A DNA stretch of 64,000 nt, taken from NCBI GenBank assembly GCA_002415135.1, contig DIBY01000006.1:1-64000 (forward strand). Reading direction: 5' to 3'. Below, piece by piece: positions 24,947-33,651 of the stretch (its first letter is position 1; each line of letters starts with the position of its first letter). Both the position numbers and the translations under genes were made by a program. The notes under the pieces are model-generated. The model made no database searches. It saw only the letters and a program-made list of their open reading frames with translations, and was not told the DNA's origin. This DNA is from Flavobacteriales bacterium UBA5040 (GTDB lineage: Bacteria > Bacteroidota > Bacteroidia > Flavobacteriales > Weeksellaceae).

Positions 24947-27499
24947 TTACCCACACTTACTATTCCCGCAATTCTTGCAGGTTAAGCAACCTTCCTGATA
25001 AACCACCTGGTCAGAACCACAACTCGAACATTTTCCGGCAGCTTCTGTTCCATCGGCGATATAGCGTTTTAAAGCACGTGCAACACCGGCTTTCCAGTTG
25101 TTGATGGATTCGGAATCGAGTTCTAAACGATTGATCAATTCAACCGCATTTTCAATCGGCATTCCGTGACGTAAAGTTCCGGATATCAGTTTTGCATAAT
25201 TCCAGAATTCAGGTTTGAACTTGTGTGAAAGTCCTTCAATCGTTGTTTTATACCCACGCTGATTTTTGAATTGGAAATCATAACGGGATTTTCCATTCTC
25301 ATCCTGATTCTTAATAATCACGCCATCGTTCACCCAACGTGGAACAGAAATACCTTCTTCATCTTCCGCTAAACCAGTAAAGATTTCGTAAGGTTTGCCT
25401 TCAATTAAACCGACAAAAGCGATCCATTTTTCTTTATTATTTTGAAAACGAACGACGTCGGCTTCTAGAATGTGAGGTCTTTTTGTTGGGAAAACTGAAG
25501 TGATCATTTCAGGTTTTTCGTCTTTTTTCTCATCAGCCGAAATTAAAACTCCGGAACGAGAACCGTCGCGATAGACCGTCACGCCTTTGCACCCAACTTC
25601 CCAGGCTTTAATATAAAGTTGGTTCACCAGTTCTTCCGTCGCATCATTCGGAACATTAATGGTCACCGAAATCGAATGATCCACCCATTTCTGAATCGAA
25701 CCCTGCATTTCTACTTTGCTCAACCAATCTACATCGTTGGAAGTCGCTTTATAATACGGCGATTGCTCAATAATTTTATTGAGTTCTTCTTGTGAATAAT
25801 TTTTATCGGTGTCGATTCCATTTACTTCCATCCATTCTTTGAAACGGTGGTGAAAAACCAAATATTCTTCCCAGGAATCGCCCACTTCATCTACAAAATC
25901 AACGCGAATATCCTGATCATTTGGATTTACTTTTCGACGTCTTTTATACACCGGCATAAACACCGGCTCAATTCCAGACGAGGTTTGTGACATCAAAGAC
26001 GTACTTCCAGTCGGTGCAATCGTCAACAAAGCAATATTTCTTCTTCCGTATTTTTTCAGATCTTCATACAATTCCGGATCAGCTTCTTTCATTCTTAAAA
26101 TGAAAGGATTTTTCGCTTCTCTTTTGGCATCATAAATTGCAAACGCTCCTCTCTCTTTCGCCATTTCAACTGACGAACGATACGCTGCCAAAGCTAAAGT
26201 TTTATGAACTAAAGTGGAAAATTCATTTCCTTCTTTGCTTCCGTACTGAATTCCTAAAGCGGCCAGCATATCTCCTTCTGCCGTAATCCCAACGCCGGTT
26301 CGTCGTCCTTCAATTGTTTTGTAACGGATTTTTGTCCAAAGATTTTTCTCGGTTGCTTTGATCTCATCTCCTTCCGGATCGGATTCAATCTTCGCCAGAA
26401 TCGCATCGATTTTTTCAATTTCCAAATCGATGATATCATCCATCATTCTTTGAGCATAACCAACATGCTCGTGGAATAATTTAAAATTAAATTTCGCTTT
26501 TTTAGTAAATGGATCTTCAACGTAAGAGAAAAGATTCACCGCCAAAAGACGACAGGAGTCGTACGGACACAAAGGAATCTCACCACACGGATTCGTGGAA
26601 ACCGTTTCGTAACCGAGATCTGCATAACAATCCGGCAAAGATTCATTAATAATGGTATCCCAGAAAAGAATTCCTGGTTCGGCAGATTTCCAGGCGTTGT
26701 GAATAATTTTACCCCACAAATCTGTGGCTTTTATTTCCTTTTGAAATTTCGGATTTGTACTGTGAATCGGATATTTTTGAATGTAATTTTCTTTATTGAC
26801 AACGGCTTTCATAAAGTCGTCATCGATTCTCACTGAGATATTCGCTCCTGTAATTTTCCCTTGCTCCAATTTTGCATCAACAAAATCTTCAGAATCGGGA
26901 TGATTTACAGAAACAGAAAGCATCAACGCACCGCGTCTTCCATCCTGCGCAACTTCACGCGTCGAGTTGGAATATCTTTCCATAAACGGAACCAAACCCG
27001 TGGAAGTTAAAGCAGAATTTTTCACTGCAGAACCTTTGGGACGAATATGAGAAAGATCGTGACCTACTCCGCCACGGCGTTTCATCAGCTGAACCTGCTC
27101 TTCATCAATTTTCATGATACTTCCGTAAGAATCACTCTGCGTTCCGCTACCGATCACAAAACAATTGGAAAGAGAAGCGATCTGGAAATCATTCCCAATT
27201 CCGGTCATCGGACTTCCTTGTGGAATGATGTATTTGAATTTTTTAATGAGATCAAAAACCTTTTCTTCAGAAAGTGCGTTTGGATAGTTCGCTTCAACTC
27301 TGGCAATTTCCGACGCAATCCGGTGGTGCATATCGTCTGGATTTTGCTCGTAAATATTTCCCTCTGAATCTTTTAAGGCATATTTACTCACCCAAACTTT
27401 GGCGGCTAAATCGTCACCATCGAAATATTGTAGAGATGATTGAATTGCTTCATCGTACGTATAAGTTTTTGTTTTTTTTGATAAGAGTGTAGATTGCAT
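24947..27499 (-). CDS. nrdJ: Adenosylcobalamin-dependent ribonucleoside-diphosphate reductase (class II)
   Basis: This enzyme reduces ribonucleotides to deoxyribonucleotides using adenosylcobalamin to make the thiyl radical, so it works with or without oxygen. Length 850. The catalytic segments are SNCFVIGSG (C113, one redox Cys) and NPCGEIPLCPYDSCRLLAVNLFSYV. The substrate/finger-loop region is LLTIAPTGSTSLMSQTSSGIEPVF, followed by a TSCPD-like region (AKLISGTLRHGMPIENAVELINRL) and a C-terminal zinc ribbon with CSSCG and CLTCKNCG that supplies reducing Cys. No NrdA/NrdB genes are nearby. The upstream gap is extremely AT-rich and shows two copies of a 14-base repeat (27552, 27617) but no cobalamin riboswitch. 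The need for B12 makes the substrate-binding lipoprotein at 62297 of interest. Confidence 0.92.
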   Translation of the reverse strand: MQSTLLSKKTKTYTYDEAIQSSLQYFDGDDLAAKVWVSKYALKDSEGNIYEQNPDDMHHRIASEIARVEANYPNALSEEKVFDLIKKFKYIIPQGSPMTGIGNDFQIASLSNCFVIGSGTQSDSYGSIMKIDEEQVQLMKRRGGVGHDLSHIRPKGSAVKNSALTSTGLVPFMERYSNSTREVAQDGRRGALMLSVSVNHPDSEDFVDAKLEQGKITGANISVRIDDDFMKAVVNKENYIQKYPIHSTNPKFQKEIKATDLWGKIIHNAWKSAEPGILFWDTIINESLPDCYADLGYETVSTNPCGEIPLCPYDSCRLLAVNLFSYVEDPFTKKAKFNFKLFHEHVGYAQRMMDDIIDLEIEKIDAILAKIESDPEGDEIKATEKNLWTKIRYKTIEGRRTGVGITAEGDMLAALGIQYGSKEGNEFSTLVHKTLALAAYRSSVEMAKERGAFAIYDAKREAKNPFILRMKEADPELYEDLKKYGRRNIALLTIAPTGSTSLMSQTSSGIEPVFMPVYKRRRKVNPNDQDIRVDFVDEVGDSWEEYLVFHHRFKEWMEVNGIDTDKNYSQEELNKIIEQSPYYKATSNDVDWLSKVEMQGSIQKWVDHSISVTINVPNDATEELVNQLYIKAWEVGCKGVTVYRDGSRSGVLISADEKKDEKPEMITSVFPTKRPHILEADVVRFQNNKEKWIAFVGLIEGKPYEIFTGLAEDEEGISVPRWVNDGVIIKNQDENGKSRYDFQFKNQRGYKTTIEGLSHKFKPEFWNYAKLISGTLRHGMPIENAVELINRLELDSESINNWKAGVARALKRYIADGTEAAGKCSSCGSDQVVYQEGCLTCKNCGNSKCG

Positions 27500-27551
27500 A
27501 ATTATTTTTTTTGACGAAATAAATATACATAAGTATCTTTTAATAAAAAAA

Positions 27552-27630
27552 AGTTTACAAAAAATTTAATTTAAAATATTGATTATCAACATTATAAATA
27601 TTTTTTAAAGTTAGAAAGTTTACAAAAAAT
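27552..27630. repeat. Two 14-base direct repeats upstream of nrdJ
   Basis: AGTTTACAAAAAAT occurs at 27552-27565 and again at 27617-27630, 65 bases apart, inside the 235-base AT-rich gap before nrdJ. They may be binding sites for a regulator of nrdJ, but at this base composition chance matches are easier than usual. Confidence 0.5.
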
Positions 27631-27734
27631 AAAAACTATTATATGAGTTAAATCATATATTTAAAAAATACATTTGTATTCCTTTAAATTAATTGTTGAA
27701 TTAATTTAATAAGAATAAATTTTTAGTAATAGTA

Positions 27735-28232
27735 CTAATCTCCAATTATCAGGTAAAAGGTTATTTCGTAATCTGAAGTCCCTAGTAAGGTGTTCGCTGA
27801 ATGCCATCTGTTTAATTCAGGCAATTTTAAAACTCTAACGATTTCATCTTTTAAACTTTCATTATTAAAATTATAAATTTCGACATTTTCTATATTATTA
27901 TGTTTTCCGATAATCATTATGATCTTAATATTAGCCGGTTTCGTAAACTTCTTAATTTTTAAATTATGATAAAAGTTTTTTCTAAACATATTATTTCCAC
28001 CTGGATAAGTGGCCGGGAAAGTTTCATTATCATAATAACAGTTTAATTTTTTATCCCTGCAAGAATCTGAAAATTTCGCTACTCTCTCACTTTCCTTAAC
28101 AAATAATATTGAATCAGATTTTGAAAATAAAACTTTTTCATTTAGAGTTGAAATTTCTATTAATTTTTCTTTATTTAAAAATGGGGAGCAAGAAAAAATA
28201 GTTATAAGAAAAAATGCACTTAAATATTTCAT
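27735..28232 (-). CDS. Small lipoprotein, unknown
   Basis: The 165-residue protein has a lipoprotein signal (MKYLSAFFLITIFSC, acylated Cys near residue 15). The mature part is Asn/Lys rich with one central CYYDNETFPATYPGG stretch and a C-terminal beta segment (IKIIMIIGKHNNIENVEIYNF, then YEITFYLIIGD), which looks loosely like the C-terminal domain of TonB-like energy-transducing proteins; I would not assign it. The ATG overlaps the stop of the glycosyltransferase by one base (TAATG), so translation is coupled to it. Function unknown. Confidence 0.55.
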   Translation of the reverse strand: MKYLSAFFLITIFSCSPFLNKEKLIEISTLNEKVLFSKSDSILFVKESERVAKFSDSCRDKKLNCYYDNETFPATYPGGNNMFRKNFYHNLKIKKFTKPANIKIIMIIGKHNNIENVEIYNFNNESLKDEIVRVLKLPELNRWHSANTLLGTSDYEITFYLIIGD

Positions 28233-29305
28233 TACAATCCTGTTAACATTTCTGTATAAATCTCTAATATGATTTCTGTCGAAAATCGTGAAGAAATAGA
28301 ATTTTTAATAGCGTCTTTATTATGAAGTTCCACGACACTCTTCAAAATTTTATCCGCAAATTCCTGATCGTTTTGAATATTTGAAATTTCACCATTTATT
28401 CCTGGTTGTATGATTTCGGTAATTCCACCCGGACAATTATTGGCTAAAGAATAAGTTCCGCAAGCTCCGGCTTCTAACAAAACGTTCGGAAAACCTTCGT
28501 AACGGGAAGAGAGAATAAATAGATCGGCAAACTTTAAAAACTGATACGGATTTTTTTGCTGTCCGTGAAAGATGACATTTTCCAAACCCAAATCGGTTTT
28601 CATTTGATGCAATAAATCTTTGTCACGTCCATCTCCTAAAATATGGAGCAGGATCTTTTCATCTTTTAAATGACTAAAAACTTTCAATAAATTATCAAAA
28701 CCCTTTCTGGAAGATAGATTTCCGATGGCGACAACATTTTTACAATCATCTTTAAAAGTTTCAGGCTTTTCTGAAATCGCGAGTTTCTCATTAATAAATT
28801 CAAAATCAACTGGATTATTAATCTTGATCAACTTCTCTTTTTTAATATTAAAATTCTCAATCAGATCATTTTGCATATCGTTGCTCTGACAAATAATCTT
28901 GTCATAGTTATTGTAGAATTTATAAAAAAACCGGATTTCCTTTCTGGTAACGTGCTTAGAAACAACATTGGTTTCTCTGGCAATAAATTTTATTTTAGGA
29001 AAAAATTTAATAAATAGAGCCAGATAAGCATTCACTTCTCCAAAACCACTAAAAACAATATCGGGTTTCCTTTTGCGAATTTCATTTAAGATCGGTTTTA
29101 AAGAATGGCGAATTCTAGGTGTTTTAATATCGATAATTTCTACATCATCTTTTAGAAATTCCAGATAACCACCTTCTTTTCTCAGCAGAAGAATTTTGGG
29201 TTCAAACTGCTCTCGAGGCAAATGATTGGCAATCGTGGTCACAATGCGTTCTGCACCGCCGGTTTCTAAATCTGGAAGAATAAAAATGATGGAGATTTTT
29301 TTCAT
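28232..29305 (-). CDS. Family 4 (GT-B) glycosyltransferase
   Basis: The cytoplasmic or membrane-peripheral glycosyltransferase has about 357 residues. The N-terminal GT-B domain opens with IIFILPDLETGGAERIVTTIANHL, the typical PxxxxGGxE pattern; the C-terminal domain has VVAIGNLSSRKGFDNLLKVF and the nucleotide-sugar E-x7-E motif in FILSSRYEGFPNVLLEAGACG. It transfers a sugar in glycan or exopolysaccharide synthesis; donor and acceptor are unknown. An upstream TTG/ATG-led form would add 14 residues (to 29347) that look unrelated to the family, so I start at the ATG at 29305, which directly precedes the GT-B core. It follows the toxin gene by 70 bases and is coupled to the lipoprotein gene after it. 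Confidence 0.85.
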   Translation of the reverse strand: MKKISIIFILPDLETGGAERIVTTIANHLPREQFEPKILLLRKEGGYLEFLKDDVEIIDIKTPRIRHSLKPILNEIRKRKPDIVFSGFGEVNAYLALFIKFFPKIKFIARETNVVSKHVTRKEIRFFYKFYNNYDKIICQSNDMQNDLIENFNIKKEKLIKINNPVDFEFINEKLAISEKPETFKDDCKNVVAIGNLSSRKGFDNLLKVFSHLKDEKILLHILGDGRDKDLLHQMKTDLGLENVIFHGQQKNPYQFLKFADLFILSSRYEGFPNVLLEAGACGTYSLANNCPGGITEIIQPGINGEISNIQNDQEFADKILKSVVELHNKDAIKNSISSRFSTEIILEIYTEMLTGL

Positions 29306-29375
29306 GCTTTTCTTAAAACTTTGACAAAGTTTACTCTCTTTACGCATTTAAACTTTGACAAAGCGAATCTATAAT

Positions 29376-29699
29376 TTACAACAATTCCGGAAAGTCTTGG
29401 GAGTGATTGTTTAAAATGTGATTGACGAGAAAACGATTATCTTTTTGATCGAAAAAAATATACCAAGTCGTCCTCTTATTCGCGCTATATTTTAAATATT
29501 TCTCACCATGTTTTTGAAATTTTACCGGAGAATTTTTCGAAATTGGAAAATTGATACTATTTTCTATGAATTCATAAATTTTATCTGCGTAATGATCGCA
29601 GTCGATTTTAAATCCAAAATAATCTTTTTCAAATAAAATCTGAATTAACTCTTCAATAGACTTGTGAAATTCTTCCGAAAAAACAATTATTTCTTCCAA
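29376..29699 (-). CDS. RelE/ParE-like toxin of a type II toxin-antitoxin pair
   Basis: The 107-residue protein resembles Bacteroidota RelE/ParE-family toxins. It has an N-terminal helical part (about 8-50) and a C-terminal beta core with KYLKYSANKRTTWYIFFD (about 67-84) and a final LVNHILNNH (91-99), which fits the family pattern around its last strands. Fold and action (mRNA cleavage or gyrase inhibition) are inferred. The start is TTG at 29699, and no ATG lies downstream in frame; it overlaps the last 13 bases of the antitoxin gene. That order, antitoxin first and a short overlap, is normal for such pairs and keeps toxin translation dependent on antitoxin translation. Confidence 0.7.
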   Translation of the reverse strand: MEEIIVFSEEFHKSIEELIQILFEKDYFGFKIDCDHYADKIYEFIENSINFPISKNSPVKFQKHGEKYLKYSANKRTTWYIFFDQKDNRFLVNHILNNHSQDFPELL

Positions 29700-30073
29700 G
29701 GTAAATTTTCTAGAAAAGCATGTGTTCTTTTTCGAGATTCTTCTGAACTGATTCCTTTTTCAAATCTTTCATCAAAATCATCTTTCACCGTATATTCCGA
29801 TTGCGTATCCGAAACTACTGAAGTAGATTCCTCCGGGTCTATCGTTTCCAAATGAGCTGCAATATTTTCCATCAGCTCATCAGACGTCATTCCCGCTGCA
29901 AACTGTTGATCGAAATTATCCTCAATTACATTTTCAGAATTGATATCAGCTATTAATGAAGTTGACTCCATACCATTTTTCATATCCAATATCTTTTGAA
30001 GAATTTCCAAATCGAATGAGTTTTCTATCCAATCAATCAACTCATTTTTAATATCTATCATTGATTTTTCCAT
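29687..30073 (-). CDS. Antitoxin with an internal tandem duplication
   Basis: The 128-residue acidic protein precedes the toxin gene and overlaps it by 13 bases. Residues 1-34 (ELIDWIENSFDLEILQKILDM) look like the N-terminal helix of Bacteroidota addiction-module antitoxins. Residues 35-80 and 81-126 are two copies of one 46-residue segment: MESTSLIADINSE...DNFDQQFAAGMTSDEL and EESTSVVSDTQSE...DDFDERFEKGISSEES, with 17 of 46 identical. The second copy ends in the family-like FLENLPWKK. The DxFDxxFxxGxSSEE core is probably the toxin-wrapping peptide, so this antitoxin may hold two such peptides. It starts 9 bases after the recQ stop, so it can be read from the recQ transcript. There is no obvious HTH or ribbon-helix-helix DNA-binding domain. 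Confidence 0.68.
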   Translation of the reverse strand: MEKSMIDIKNELIDWIENSFDLEILQKILDMKNGMESTSLIADINSENVIEDNFDQQFAAGMTSDELMENIAAHLETIDPEESTSVVSDTQSEYTVKDDFDERFEKGISSEESRKRTHAFLENLPWKK

Positions 30074-30082
30074 GGCTCACAT

Positions 30083-32287
30083 TTAATTGGCTACATCAGA
30101 GATAAACTTGATTCGCAACATTCGGACTTCTTCATCACTTAGATCATCACCGAATTCTGCCAAAAGAACTTTCATACTGTCACTTTCAGATTCGCCCATA
30201 AAAGTCATAAAATCCTCTACAATATCTTCATCGAAATTTTCATCGATGTAATAATTAATATTCAATTTAGTACCTTGATAAACAATACGTTCCATCTCTT
30301 TCAATAGATCATCCATTGAAATATTTTTTGCCTTAGCGATATCTTCTAAATCGATCTTTTTATCCGTGCTTTGAATGATGAAAACTTTATGACTGGACTT
30401 ATTGGCGACCGTTTTCATCACCATATCCTGAGTTCTTTCTATTTCGTTTTCTTCGACGTATTTTTTGATAAAATCAGCGAATTCTTTTCCGTACTTCTTG
30501 GCTTTCCCTTCACCAACTCCGTAAATTTTTCCTATCTCTTCAATATTAATAGGATATTGCACGGTCATGTCTTCCATGCTTGGATCCATAAAAACCGTGT
30601 AAGGAGGAATGCCGTATTTCTTGGCCACTTTTTTACGCAAATCTTTCAGCTGACCAAAAAGCACTTCATCCATACCGCCCACGGAATCGGTTTGAACTTT
30701 ATCTGAATCTGCTTTGGTTTGTTCCAAATTATATTCCCGATCCTCAGCAATAAAAAATTCAGTATCCTTTTTAGAGGAAAGCGCTTTCTTTCCTTTTTCA
30801 GTCAATTTTAAAACACCGTACGTCTCAATATCTTTCTGCAAAAAATTCTGTACAGAGGCCTGGCGAATAATTGATTTCCAGAAGTTTTCTGTTTCTTTCT
30901 TACCGATACCAAAATGTTTGGTCGCTTCTAACTTGTAAGATTTAGTGACAGGATTTTCTTTACCAACAATCACCGAAATCAGATCTTTTGTTTTGAATTT
31001 CTCTTCCAGTTCCTTCACTAAAGTAAGAACCAGTTTCAATTCTTTCGAAGCATCTTTTAATTTTGGTGGATTGGTCGAGTTATCACACATTTGCGCACCG
31101 TCACCAGTTACAGGATCGAACTGCTCTCCAAAATAGTAGAGAATATATTGTCTTCTACTCATTGAAGTTTCGACATAGCCAACTACTTCATTTAAAAGCT
31201 GTAGTCCAATTTCTCTTTCGGAAACGGGTTTTTGAGCTAAGAATTTTTCTAATTTTTCAATATCTTTTGGATCGTAAAAGGCCAAACAGTAGCCTTCGCC
31301 GCCGTCTCTTCCGGCACGTCCGGTTTCCTGATAATAACTTTCCAACGATTTTGGAATATCATAATGAATTACGAAACGCACATCTGGTTTATCGATTCCC
31401 ATTCCGAAGGCGATCGTAGCGACAATAACGTCTGCGTCTTCCATCAGAAATTTATCCTGATTCATCACTCTGGTTTTTTGATCTAATCCTGCGTGGTAGG
31501 GCAAGGCATTAATTCCGTTGACCTGAAGAACTTGTGCAAACTCTTCTACTTTCCTACGACTTAAGCAGTAAACAATTCCAGTTTTTCCTTTTCTGGCATT
31601 GATAAATTTTACAATTTCCCTGTCGATATTTACTTTCGGTCTTACTTCATAATAAAGATTGGGTCGGTTAAAACTTTCCTTAAAAACCAGCGCATTGCTC
31701 ATTCCCAAAGTTTTCTGAATATCGTCCTGAACTTTTGGAGTTGCCGTCGCTGTTAAAGCGATTACCGGAACATCTGCAATTTTATCAATGATACTTTTTA
31801 AGTTTCTGTATTCCGGACGGAAATCGTGACCCCATTCTGAGATACAATGTGCCTCATCAATCGCGACGAATGAAATTTCCACCTCTCTCAGAAACTCTTG
31901 ATACTCCTCTTTAATTAAAGATTCTGGGGCAACGTATAATAATTTGGTAACGCCCGATTTAATATCATCGAAAACCTGTTTTGTCTGGGTTTTATTGAGC
32001 GAAGAATTAAGAACGTGAGCGATTCCTTCAACGGAAGAAAGTCCATTGATGGCATCAACCTGATTTTTCATCAAAGCGATCAATGGTGAAACTACGATTG
32101 CAGTTCCTTCAGAAATTAATGCTGGAAGCTGATAACAAAGGGATTTTCCTCCACCAGTTGGCATTAAAACAAAAACATCGTCACCCTTCATCAGGGTTTT
32201 TATAATTTCTTCTTGTTGACCTTTAAATTTTGAGAAACCGAAATATTTTTTTAGTTCTTTAGATAAATCGGTATTGTGTGTGTTCAT
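30083..32287 (-). CDS. recQ: ATP-dependent DNA helicase, RecQ family
   Basis: A 3'-5' helicase acting in recombination and fork repair. The 734 residues carry the full RecQ helicase core: MPTGGGKSLCYQLPAL (Walker A, 44-49), IDEAHCISEWGHDFRPEY (DEAH at 144-147), TATATP, and the later IAFGMGIDKPDVRFVIHYDIP and YYQETGRAGRDGG. A winged-helix (RQC) region and an HRDC domain (about 540-620, LRKKVAKKYGIPPYTVF then IEEIGKIYGVGEGKAKKYG) follow. The zinc-binding loop after SRRQYILYYFGE (about 376-410) holds a single Cys (C401) instead of the four of E. coli RecQ, so zinc binding is lost or replaced. The C-terminal 100 residues form an extra domain. It heads a minus-strand run with the toxin-antitoxin pair close behind. 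Confidence 0.92.
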   Translation of the reverse strand: MNTHNTDLSKELKKYFGFSKFKGQQEEIIKTLMKGDDVFVLMPTGGGKSLCYQLPALISEGTAIVVSPLIALMKNQVDAINGLSSVEGIAHVLNSSLNKTQTKQVFDDIKSGVTKLLYVAPESLIKEEYQEFLREVEISFVAIDEAHCISEWGHDFRPEYRNLKSIIDKIADVPVIALTATATPKVQDDIQKTLGMSNALVFKESFNRPNLYYEVRPKVNIDREIVKFINARKGKTGIVYCLSRRKVEEFAQVLQVNGINALPYHAGLDQKTRVMNQDKFLMEDADVIVATIAFGMGIDKPDVRFVIHYDIPKSLESYYQETGRAGRDGGEGYCLAFYDPKDIEKLEKFLAQKPVSEREIGLQLLNEVVGYVETSMSRRQYILYYFGEQFDPVTGDGAQMCDNSTNPPKLKDASKELKLVLTLVKELEEKFKTKDLISVIVGKENPVTKSYKLEATKHFGIGKKETENFWKSIIRQASVQNFLQKDIETYGVLKLTEKGKKALSSKKDTEFFIAEDREYNLEQTKADSDKVQTDSVGGMDEVLFGQLKDLRKKVAKKYGIPPYTVFMDPSMEDMTVQYPINIEEIGKIYGVGEGKAKKYGKEFADFIKKYVEENEIERTQDMVMKTVANKSSHKVFIIQSTDKKIDLEDIAKAKNISMDDLLKEMERIVYQGTKLNINYYIDENFDEDIVEDFMTFMGESESDSMKVLLAEFGDDLSDEEVRMLRIKFISDVAN

Positions 32288-32576
32288 CTTTAAATTGACA
32301 TTTTTTAGAGCAGCATTTATTTGTAGAACATCGTCATCTTCACTCTGCCTGAAAATTTGAAATTTAGCTTATGTTCTAATATTTGTTTCCTAAATTTGCA
32401 TATTAATCAAAGTTAATTAATAATTACCACATTTAAAAAAAATGGTATTTATTTTTGATTAAGTTTCCATTTAATATTTTAGTATTTTATAGGATAATCA
32501 AGATGTTAACGATTTATTTAATAAATAATTGAGACTGAGACTGACTATTTCCTTTTAAAAATGACGTACCCATTTT

Positions 32577-33536
32577 ATGAACAATCCGCAAATCCTTCAA
32601 ATTGCAAAAGATGCTCTCTCTATCGAAATTGCAGAACTTGAACTTTTGAAAAACCGCTTAGACGACCAATTTCTAAAAGCTGTAGAAATTATAAATTCAG
32701 CAAAAGGAAAGCTCATCATTGTAGGTATCGGAAAATCTGCACATGTCGGAAATAAAATGGTAGCAACCCTAAACTCTACGGGAACGCCATCGCAATTTCT
32801 TCACGCTTCAGAAGCGATTCATGGTGACTTGGGCGTGATTCAGAAAACGGATGTGGTTTTATGTATTTCGAATTCGGGCAACTCTCCAGAGATCGTAACA
32901 CTGGCACCATTTCTCAAAGACTATTCATCCAGTTTAATTGGAATGACTGGAAATTTAAACAGCAAACTCGCTGAATTTTCAGATGTAGTTCTCAATACTT
33001 TTGTCGAAAAAGAAGCTTGCCCAATTAAATTAGCTCCTACGAGTTCCACTACAGTTCAAATGGCTCTAGGCGATGCATTAGCTGTTTGTTTAATGGAATT
33101 AAATGGCTTCAAAGAAACCGATTTTGCAAAATTTCATCCTGGTGGAAGTTTAGGCAAGAATTTAACCGCCAAGGTGGAACAATTTTTATCACCACAAAAA
33201 CCACAGGTTTCAGAAGACGCTAATCTTAGAGATATCATTATTTCGGTGAGCAGTTCAAAACATGGGATTACAGTCGTTACGCATGGCGAGGAAATAATTG
33301 GAGTGATTACCGATGGAGATTTACGCAGAATGTTGATGAGTGATCAGGATTTATCGAAGTTCATCGCTAAAGATATTATGAGTCTCAATCCTAAAAGTGT
33401 TGACAAAAACTCGTTAGCAAAAGAAGCCATGCAAATTTTAAAAGATAAAAATATTGGTCAACTCATCGTGACCGAGCAGGGAAAATATTATGGAATTATC
33501 GACATTCACAGGCTTTTAGATGAAGGAATCAATTGA
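32577..33536 (+). CDS. kdsD: Arabinose-5-phosphate isomerase (KpsF/GutQ/KdsD family)
   Basis: It converts ribulose-5-phosphate to arabinose-5-phosphate, the precursor of Kdo for LPS. The 319 residues have an N-terminal SIS domain (about 35-180) with IVGIGKSAHVGNKMVATLNSTGTPSQFLH and CISNSGNSPEI, then the family-specific FAKFHPGGSLGKNL, then two CBS domains (about 205-260 and 270-319, ending GIIDIHRLLDEG). No membrane or signal segments; cytoplasmic. tatC follows 115 bases downstream on the same strand. The upstream gap (32288-32576) is AT-rich and holds a TAAATTTG box at 32391-32398 far from the start, so its promoter is unclear. No other Kdo genes are in view. Confidence 0.92.
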   Translation: MNNPQILQIAKDALSIEIAELELLKNRLDDQFLKAVEIINSAKGKLIIVGIGKSAHVGNKMVATLNSTGTPSQFLHASEAIHGDLGVIQKTDVVLCISNSGNSPEIVTLAPFLKDYSSSLIGMTGNLNSKLAEFSDVVLNTFVEKEACPIKLAPTSSTTVQMALGDALAVCLMELNGFKETDFAKFHPGGSLGKNLTAKVEQFLSPQKPQVSEDANLRDIIISVSSSKHGITVVTHGEEIIGVITDGDLRRMLMSDQDLSKFIAKDIMSLNPKSVDKNSLAKEAMQILKDKNIGQLIVTEQGKYYGIIDIHRLLDEGIN

Positions 33537-33651
33537 TTATAAATTCAAATGATTTAAACGTTATTCGCTAATAATTAATTAATTTCGCAACTTTAATAGA
33601 TTGGTGATCATTTTGAGTCACCGATTAAGCAACTAAAAAACTATAAATTTC

